Origin: Scilla litardierei
Lineage: Eukaryota; Streptophyta; Magnoliopsida; Asparagales; Asparagaceae
DNA: 64,000 nucleotides
Assembly (NCBI GenBank): GCA_030789695.1
Contig: CM061136.1
Location: forward strand, 135,978,448-136,042,447
Reading direction: 5' to 3'
Shown here: one piece after another, positions 57,588-64,000 of the stretch
How positions within the stretch are numbered: the first letter of the stretch is position 1
Layout: every line of letters begins with the position of its first letter
Position numbers and translations under genes: made by a program
Notes under the pieces: generated by a model
What the model saw: only the letters and a program-made list of their open reading frames with translations
Databases searched by the model: none
Told to the model about the DNA's origin: nothing

Positions 57588-58811
57588 TGATTCGGGTTCA
57601 ATATTACATATTTAACCCCCCATTTAGCCCTATTTTGTGCTCATGTGATGCTATATTATTCTCTAATACGTGCGTATTTTATATATCATCATTTATTAGA
57701 GAATTCACCTTGTTTGAGCATAAAACAGTAAATAATAGAGTATTTCTGCACTTTTTATATTTTTCCTAGCTTCGTCTCGATCTCACGATTCCAACGACTA
57801 TTTATTTGTATTTTTTTGAGATCTGTGCTAATTTCTATGAATTTTTGAATGCAGAATACTATTTAATTGAAGAAATACGGAAGAAAATACATTTAAATAC
57901 GTATATACGGTCGGCGCACGGTTTTTGTCGACCACGTGGCAAGATCGCAACGATTCCCGCTCAGATCGAGCGGCTCTCAGCCATTGCAACGCGGCGTACT
58001 TTCGACTGTTGGATGATGATCCAACGGCCTAACTCGTAGCGGAGATTCGCACAGCAGCGGGGTGACGTGGCTCAATCCATGCCGTCCTTTATTCATCCGA
58101 AGGCAGCTGTGAGAGAGAGACGCGGAGGGCTGAAGAGCGTTGGATGCGAATCCAACAGTGAGATTCGAAGCAGCGAAGCGGTCAGCTCTCGAGCGCAGGA
58201 TCAAGATCTAACGGCTGTAATTCATCCCGCCTCGCAAATTCGATTCGATCCGATGGTAGCTCTGAGATCCTACGGCCCGTGTTTACCCCGCTCGAATCAA
58301 CCCTCATCCGACGGTCCATCAAATGCAGCGGCAGCGGAAAAATCGAAATAAAATGTAAGCGGAGCGGGTGCGATAGCTTGGGCGACGTGGTGCACAATGG
58401 ATCGTCCGATCGAAGATCAACGGACGAGATGCACTCCGAGCTGAATTCGGAAACGACGCGGGTATGGATCCGCAACATGCCACGTGTCGCCACGAGAAGC
58501 GATCCCGCCCAGATCTAACGGCGGAGAATCGATTCGGGCTGCGGATCGGGTTATAGCGCAAAATGGGTACGGGTTTAGACCCGTTAGCACGACTTAAACC
58601 CACAATGCCTATTATATAAGCGTATTCTAGGATTTTGGGGCGTATTCTTGGCGAATCCTGGCGTATTAGAGGCTCTAGGAGCCGTATTTCGCCACCACAA
58701 AATTCTGTAAAATTCCAGAGGCTATTTTCTTATTTCCAGAGAGTTTTGGTGTCTTTTCAAGGATATTTGGTGATAAATTTCTTAACTTAAACCTCGTATT
58801 TGGTGCTTTTC
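57588..58811 (+). repeat. Athila-like LTR fragment (Athila-2)
   Basis: Starts TGATTCGGGTTCAATATT, like the Athila-1 LTR start, and keeps similar blocks: GAGATCTGTGCTAATT, several ACGTGGC G-box-type sites near 57940, 58068, 58386 and 58482, and TTATATAAGCGTATT near 58613. It is cut at 58811 by element C, so it represents the first 1.2 kb of an LTR. Left flank GTCTC. Confidence 0.85.
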
Positions 58812-59100
58812 TGTAACGACTGCTTTTCATGTATCTGGATTTAATATAATATAATATATGTTTTGGTGGATTTTCTCCTCTTGTGTGGTTTTCGTCTCCG
58901 TAGTTTTCATTTTCGATCGATTCGTCGTATTTTCTCGTTTCTTCCTTAGGATTGTCGATTTCGAAGTATGTCACTCATGACGGGCTTCATAACGGTCATA
59001 TCTAACTATTAGATCAAGCCTAGGATTCTTAGAAATCGATCCCGGGGCCACGCGCTCCGTATCGGAACTTTTTGTGCTCATTAGCCGGTATGAGAAGGGG

Positions 59101-59499
59101 CACCGACCGACTAGATGACGATCCAGTCGGTCGGCAATCCTTCTTGGACCGACTAGTTAGCTTTCTAAATTTCTCAGGAGTTACTGTTTATCGTTAGTCG
59201 GTCTAAGAACGTTGGTTGACCGACTAGGTTGTAAACTAGTCGGTCGGCAATGCTTCTTTAACCGACTAACACATCATCTTAATTTTAGTTGAGTTACTGT
59301 TTACTCTTAGTCGGTCTAAGAACGTTCATCGACCGACTAGATGATAAACTAGTCGGTCAGTATTTGTTCATGGACCGACTAACTCTAAATCCTATTTTCG
59401 TTCAGGAGTTACTGTTTACACTTAGTCGGTCTGCGTTGGTCGACCGACCGACTAGTTGCCAAACTAGTCAGTCAGTGGTTGCTCTTTGACCGACTAACC
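59101..59499. repeat. TAGTCGGTC / GACCGACTA inverted motif array, copy C
   Basis: About 3.5 modules of 113 bp, each TTAGTCGGTC, GACCGACTAG, CTAGTCGGTC, GACCGACTAA with variable spacers (including GTTACTGTTTAC). Ends about 40 bp before TATTTAAA. Confidence 0.93.
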
Positions 59500-59985
59500 A
59501 GTGTTAAAACCCTAATTTCTGGGCAGCCGCCAGCCCAACCTATTTAAACTCAACCCAAACATTTTCTTCTTCCCCAACACGACCCAAAACCCTAAAATCT
59601 TCCCCCTTGAGCCCCCATCTTCCTCCAAGCTTCAATCCTTCATTCCAAGCCCCAAATCCATCATCCAAACCATCCATCCACTCTTTCTATCTCTCATCTT
59701 CCCCAAAATCTCACCAAATCCATCAAAATCCCCAAATCCCCCAAAACCCTAGTTTCCCCAAACTTCTCCATTTGCTTCCAGATCTGATCCTAGGGTTCCC
59801 CGGAGTGTTTCTTCCGCCTCCTCTCAGTAAGAAATCGATCTACCGTTGTTTTCATATCCTATTGTAATGTTTTATGAAACCCTAATAAAATACTTGTGTT
59901 TTGATGATTGTTCCCCATAACAGCGATTCCCCGTAGGCTAGCATCCGCGGAAACGAACTTTCGTAACCGTCATCCCCGGTGATAG

Positions 59986-60289
59986 GCAAGTGAAACTTGC
60001 ATCTCTTGATTTGGGCCATGTCTTAGGCCATTTACCTTGCTTAGCGTAAAAGAGACTAGGCAGTGAAAGGATAGCTGCCTAGACGCATTTGATCTAGCTT
60101 GACAACGAAGCTAGATCCGTCACCCTCATCATGCTTGTATGTCACGTTTAATTTCAATTAACGGTACGCAAATATCTGTTCATGTCATTGCATTTTGCCT
60201 GTCATGTTTAATTCCTATTAACGGTACGCAATTATCTGCTCATGGCATTGCATAGTGATTATTTATTGTGACTGCGTAGCACACGCTAC
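59986..60289 (+). other. Candidate structured RNA module (H1-H5), copy C
   Basis: H1 59986-60000 (GCAAG-TGAAA-CTTGC), H2 60014-60029, H3 60056-60082 (CTAGGCAG/CTGCCTAG, loop TGAAAGGATAG), H4 60091-60117 (GATCTAGCTT/AAGCTAGATC, loop GACAACG), H5 60276-60289 (GTAGC-ACAC-GCTAC). Lies between TATA (59541) and gag (61427), so inside the expected transcript. Confidence 0.78.
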
Positions 60290-60601
60290 AATACCATGTT
60301 TCCTGGCTCGTGTTCCAGAAGCGAGCCCTGTAATTGCTAACCCCAACGCTCGGATACCGGCTAGGTGTACCCCTATGCCAAACACACACTTCTTTTCCTG
60401 GCCCGTGACCAGAAGCGAGCATAATGAGTTGCTAACCACAACGCTCGACACATGTGGGTGGGGTAAGAGATAAGCGGCCACCTGAGCACGAGTGGCTTGA
60501 TCCGCCACTCCGGCCAGCAGGCGAAATCTCTAGTGTTTAAGTGATTGATAGTGATAGAGATAAACGGACTGAGCCACGAGCTGGCCAGCAAGTGGACTCT
60601 C

Positions 60602-60662
60602 TATGCACTAAGTGATAAGTGATAAGTGTTAAGTGTTAAGTGATAAGTGATAAGTGATTAGT
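60602..60662. repeat. AAGTGAT / AAGTGTT short tandem repeat
   Basis: Seven-bp-type units (AAGTGAT, AAGTGTT) repeated about eight times, downstream of two related CCTGGCTCGTG...CCAGAAGCGAGC blocks at 60300 and 60398. Confidence 0.85.
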
Positions 60663-60839
60663 GAATTGGTAGCTTTTGCTACATCGTGCATGCTTGTCAC
60701 TCTTTTAAACTGTTGCATCATATTCAACTGCCATGCCATTGTTTAACATTTAAATGCTAGGTTGTTAGTCACTTTCAGTTTCCTTGCCCAAGTCTTTTTA
60801 GACTTGCTGACATGTGCCCCTTTCTCTTTTGGGTGACGC

Positions 60840-60947
60840 ATGTTAGACCTTGAGCCTGAGTTTCTTGCTGAGGGTGAGGTGTTTGCGGACGCCGAGCTTG
60901 CGCCCGTGTCGGACGGTGAGTACGTGGACACTGGGGACCAGTCCTAG
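60840..60947 (+). CDS. Acidic micro-ORF, copy C (35 codons, intact)
   Basis: ATG at 60840, stop TAG at 60945. Begins MLDLEPE and ends YVDTGDQS, the same 35-codon length as copy B despite many internal differences. Eleven Asp/Glu, no basic residue. A pyrimidine-rich stretch and ATGTTAG precede codon 3, so the frame could instead be an exon entered by splicing. Function unknown. Confidence 0.58.
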   Translation: MLDLEPEFLAEGEVFADAELAPVSDGEYVDTGDQS

Positions 60948-61294
60948 TGTCTTCGTGGTGTTTTACTTTTGTTAGACAGTTGTTTTGTTGTCGGTGCGTA
61001 GCACCTTTACTCTGTTATGTCGTTGCTTTTGTTTGGCCTTGTTCTGGGCCCTTAGACTCTTTCTTTTAGCCTGGAGGCTTTTCTGTGATGTTGAATACTT
61101 TGTGGACAACCGTGGGATTGGTATTTTATATCCGTCTCATATTATTATTGTTGTTGTTGTTTCGTTTGCAATTACAGGGACCTGCTTATACTAAATTGAC
61201 GCTTATCGGGTTTGGGGCTTCACCGCTCCACTCCCGTGCGGACCTTTTCACGTCTCTCCTCCATTTTAGGGAAGTGGGTCGTGACAGGTTTTAG

Positions 61295-61310
61295 TGGTGG
61301 CCCATGCAGG
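61295..61310 (+). promoter_or_regulatory. Putative primer site of element C
   Basis: TGGTGGCCCATGCAGG, eight bases after the LTR, conserved in A and B and different from the tRNA-iMet site of the Copia elements here. Confidence 0.45.
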
Positions 61311-61426
61311 TCCTTCTGTAACTGCAATTGTCGGAATAACGATAATAATACGAATTGTCCAACAAATAAGTTCGACATCGGAGCCCTAAGCTATGAGTCT
61401 AATCATTTCGTTTTCTGCGTCATTAG

Positions 61427-62590
61427 ATGGCAGGAAGGCGAATCACCCGTGGTGTTGGTAGTGGTGCGCCCCCTCATGACGAGGAGCCTGAGCGGGAGCC
61501 CACTAATGGAGAGATGATGCGGATGATGTTGCAGATGATGCAAGTTCAGCAGGGTGTGCTCCTGCAGGTGCAGAATGCTCAGGTGACTCGAGCTGCTCGG
61601 GTGGTGGAAGCCCCTCGCCCTGAGCCCGGGGCGAAGCAGTTCCGAGAGCTGGGTCCTGCGTATTTTGATGGAACCGAAGGTCCACTAGCTGCTGATGACT
61701 GGATGAGGAATATCGAGGACAATCTGAAGATGTCCAAGGTCAACGAAGTTAGTTGGGTTGACTTGGCGAAGCGCCAGCTGAAGGATAATGCTCGGAATTG
61801 GTGGGATGCTGAAGAGAAGATGTTGGTGGAGCCGATCATTTGGGCTACCTTCAAGGCCAGATTTGATGGTGAGTTCTTCCCGAAGGCTGCCAGGGAAGAG
61901 TTGCTGCAGCGTTTTATTGATCTGAAGCAGGGGAACTCGTCGGTGGACATGTACCACCAGGAGTTCATGAGGCTGAGTCGGTTTGCACCAAAGATGGTGC
62001 AAGACGCTGAGGAGAAGGCTCAGAGGTTCCTGCAGGGGCTTGCTTCGGAGCTCCAGAGTTTTGTGACCTCTTCTGACCAGGAATCTTATCAGAAGGTTCT
62101 GGTAGCAGCAAAGAGGCAGGAGCTGCTCGTGAACCAGAGGAAGGGGTCTGTTGTTGGTGCTGGGAAGAGGCCTTTGGAACAGGCGAGAGCTGTGGTTAGG
62201 TCTGGATTCAGGCCGAACCCACCTGTTCAGTTTAAGAGGCCAGGAGGGCCTGTTCGGAGGACTTGCCATTTCTGTGGCAAGGAGGGCCATATCAAGGAAT
62301 CGTGTAGGAAGTTCTTGGGGCAATGTATTATCTGTGGAGATCCCGCCCATGCTATCAGGGAGTGCCCGAGGTTGAAGCAACCTTGGCGGACACCTATTGC
62401 TGCCCCGCCGTTGCAGCAGAGAGCCCCGGTGCCCGCTGGTCGTGGGGTGCCCCTCGTTCCGCAGAGGCAGGCTTTTCAGCAGGCCGCTCCGCCGAGGAGG
62501 CAGGCATTTCTGATGACCGTGGAGGAGGTTTTGGCCATGGATGAGGTCGTTGCAGGTAACTTCCAATCTAGTTGTTCCTTCCCTAATTAA
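61427..62590 (+). CDS. gag: Element C Gag, intact
   Basis: 387 codons from MAGRRITRGVG (61427), the same start as in A and B. Capsid core at about residues 65-215 (KQFRELGPAYFDGTEGPLA, NARNWWDAEEKM, FPKAAREELLQRFIDLKQG, YHQEFMRLSRFAPK, FLQGLASELQSF). A basic linker leads to two CCHC zinc knuckles near residues 282-322 (CHFCGKEGHIKESC and CIICGDPAHAIREC), then a Pro/Gln-rich stretch. Gag forms the virus-like particle and binds element RNA. Read without splicing it stops at 62590 inside the candidate intron; spliced, it would continue into protease. No defect seen. Confidence 0.93.
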   Translation: MAGRRITRGVGSGAPPHDEEPEREPTNGEMMRMMLQMMQVQQGVLLQVQNAQVTRAARVVEAPRPEPGAKQFRELGPAYFDGTEGPLAADDWMRNIEDNLKMSKVNEVSWVDLAKRQLKDNARNWWDAEEKMLVEPIIWATFKARFDGEFFPKAAREELLQRFIDLKQGNSSVDMYHQEFMRLSRFAPKMVQDAEEKAQRFLQGLASELQSFVTSSDQESYQKVLVAAKRQELLVNQRKGSVVGAGKRPLEQARAVVRSGFRPNPPVQFKRPGGPVRRTCHFCGKEGHIKESCRKFLGQCIICGDPAHAIRECPRLKQPWRTPIAAPPLQQRAPVPAGRGVPLVPQRQAFQQAAPPRRQAFLMTVEEVLAMDEVVAGNFQSSCSFPN

Positions 62591-62667
62591 TTGATTGTTA
62601 AATTATGTTGGTTGCATGTGTATGAATGTGGCTAGAGTAAGATTTGATTGATTAGACTGTTTGTTAG
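62556..62667 (+). other. Candidate gag-pol intron, copy C
   Basis: CAG|GTAACT donor and TTGTTAG|G acceptor, 112 nt. Removing it joins the Gag frame (…EVVAG) directly to the protease frame ([12 protein letters not shown]…) with no shift. A near-identical arrangement is seen in B. Confidence 0.6.
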
Positions 62668-64000
62668 GTGTGGTTTTGGTTTGCACGTTCCCTGCCCGAG
62701 TCCTCTTTGACTCTGGTGCATCGATGTGCATTTTGGCCCAGAGCTTCGTGGAGAAGCATTCTTTGTCGACGTCCCCTCTCTCCAAGAGTTGGAACATCGT
62801 TACGGGGAATGGAGTAGTCACGGTGCATCGTGGATGCAGTCCTTGCTCTGTGGTGGTTTGTGGACATGAGCTTTATGCTGATTTTATTGTCCACAACATC
62901 ACCAACTACGATGCGGTCTTTGGGATGGATTGGCTTGCGAGCTTCTATGCTACGATCGACTGCAGGAGGAAGAAGGTGGTGTTCGAGATTCCCGGACATC
63001 CAGTGTTTGAGTTCAGTCGTGGTAGCAGTTCGCTTGGTCCTGTCAGATTTCGGGCCAGGCCGGTGGAGGCTATGGCTATGCAGATGGAGCTGGAGTGGCC
63101 AGCTGTGGTGCGTGATTTTGGCGACGTCTTCCCCGAGGAGATGTCCGGTTTGCCGCCTGATCGAGCTTTAGAATTCTCTATCGATCTTGTTCCAGGTGCG
63201 CAGCCGATTTCGAAGGCGCCGTATCGTATGGCACCTGCAGAATTGGAAGAGTTGCGGAAGCAGTTGGATGAGCTGTTGCAGAAGGGTTATATTAATCCTA
63301 GCGTGTCTCCGTGGGGAGCACCGGTGTTGCTGGTTAAGAAGAAGGATGGTTCGCGTCGCATGTGCGTGGACTATCGGGAGTTGAATGCGGTGACCATTAA
63401 GAATAAATACCCGTTGCCTCGCATCGATGATATTTTTGATCAGCTTGGAGGTTCGAGGGTGTTTTCTAAATTGGATTTGAGGAGTGGTTACCATCAGTTG
63501 AAGGTGAAGAAGGATGATGCTCCGAAGACAGCGTTCAGGACGAAGTATGGACATTATGAGTTTGTGGTTATGCCTTTCGGTGTAACTAACGCGCCCGCAG
63601 TTTTCATGAATCTGATGAACCTGATTTTCTACGACTTTTTGGATAAGTTTGTCGTTATCTTTATTGACGACATTCTGATCTATTCGAAATCGGAGGAAGA
63701 GCATGCATCGCACTTGAGGACGGTATTGGAAATCTTGAGGAAGCATCGTTTGTATGCTAAGTTTTCGAAGTGCGAGTTTTGGCTGGATCGAGTTGCTTTT
63801 CTGGGGCATGTGGTGACTGGAGATGGTATTTCAGTGGATCCCGAGAAGATTCGGGCCATCAGGGAGTGGCCTATTCCGTCGTCTGCATCTGAGATTCGGA
63901 GTTTTCTTGGACTTGCTGGTTATTATCGGCGATTTATTAAGGACTTTTCTCGTATTGCTGAGCCGATGACCAGGTTGACACGGAAGGATGTTGCTTTTGT
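62668..64000 (+). CDS. pol: Element C Pol: protease and RT, open to window edge
   Basis: I read this frame codon by codon and found no stop. Protease: [12 protein letters not shown] (catalytic Asp-Ser-Gly), [15 protein letters not shown]. Pre-[92 protein letters not shown], catalytic [27 protein letters not shown], and the start of the connection region ([22 protein letters not shown]). RNase H, integrase and any chromodomain lie beyond the edge. It has no ATG of its own near the 5' end, so it needs splicing or frame-shifting from gag. Confidence 0.9.

Larger units (their letters stand above)
58812..61286 (+). repeat. LTR of Tekay-like element C
   Basis: 2475 bp, TGTAACGACTGC...GGGTCGTGACA. 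TATTTAAA at 59541-59548 follows an AAACCCTAA box. A donor-like GTAAGA is at 59827. The first 1.7 kb are nearly identical to element D. Confidence 0.93.
58812..64000 (+). mobile_element. Tekay-like element C, runs off right edge
   Basis: LTR 58812-61286, gag 61427-62590, and pol to the window edge, all frames open. The most intact element here and possibly capable of coding. Inserted in Athila-2 (left flank TTTTC). Confidence 0.9.

Noticed and set aside
60056..60117. Hammerhead or other known self-cleaving ribozyme in the H3-H4 region
   Set aside because: The GAAAUGAUA loop has hammerhead-like pieces, but the CUGAUGA and GAAA core segments are not in the required order around three stems.

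Overview
This is plant nuclear DNA made almost entirely of retrotransposons. I found no host protein gene, tRNA or rRNA. The plant origin rests on the element families (Copia, Tat, Athila and Tekay-like Ty3/gypsy elements, and a plant L1-type LINE with a zf-RVT-type C-terminus), on tRNA-iMet and Athila/Tat-type primer sites, and on plant promoter motifs such as G-boxes and AACCCTA boxes. The species cannot be named from this. Clade names come from remembered motifs and layout, not from a search.

Layout, left to right. 1-1561: start of an LTR of Tekay-like element D (minus), running off the left edge. 1562-7603: Copia-1 (minus), which has gag but no pol. 7604-15587: Copia-2 (minus), with complete but decayed gag and pol. 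15588-16076: unassigned. 16077-48692: a Tat element (minus), holding an antisense accessory gene and an 87-bp tandem repeat. It has been split by Athila-1 (23064-42185, target duplication CCCGC) and by an Athila-like solo LTR (43965-46059, duplication CCCAC). Athila-1 in turn holds a 5'-truncated LINE (24942-27166), a Tekay-like solo LTR (29685-32704, duplication CTAAG) and a recent non-autonomous Copia-type element (34159-41650, duplication ATACG).

From 48693 to the right edge there is a chain of same-orientation insertions. Tekay-like A lies in the 5' LTR of the Tat element. Tekay-like B lies in the gag zinc knuckle of A. An Athila-like LTR lies in the RT of B. Tekay-like C lies in that LTR. 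C is the only element here with intact gag and pol frames, and it leaves the window inside RT.

The most unusual content is in the LTRs of the Tekay-like elements. All five copies (A, B, C, D and the solo LTR) share an ordered set of small stem-loops. In two of these the loops are nearly invariant while the stems change by compensating substitutions, the signature of a conserved RNA structure. Four of them also share a micro-ORF of about 35 acidic codons ending Asp-Gln-Ser, whose synonymous changes suggest it is a real peptide. Separately, several unrelated LTR families each carry their own dense array of CpG-containing palindromes, usually just upstream of the TATA box. Elements B and C have a candidate intron of about 111 nt that would join gag to pol in frame.
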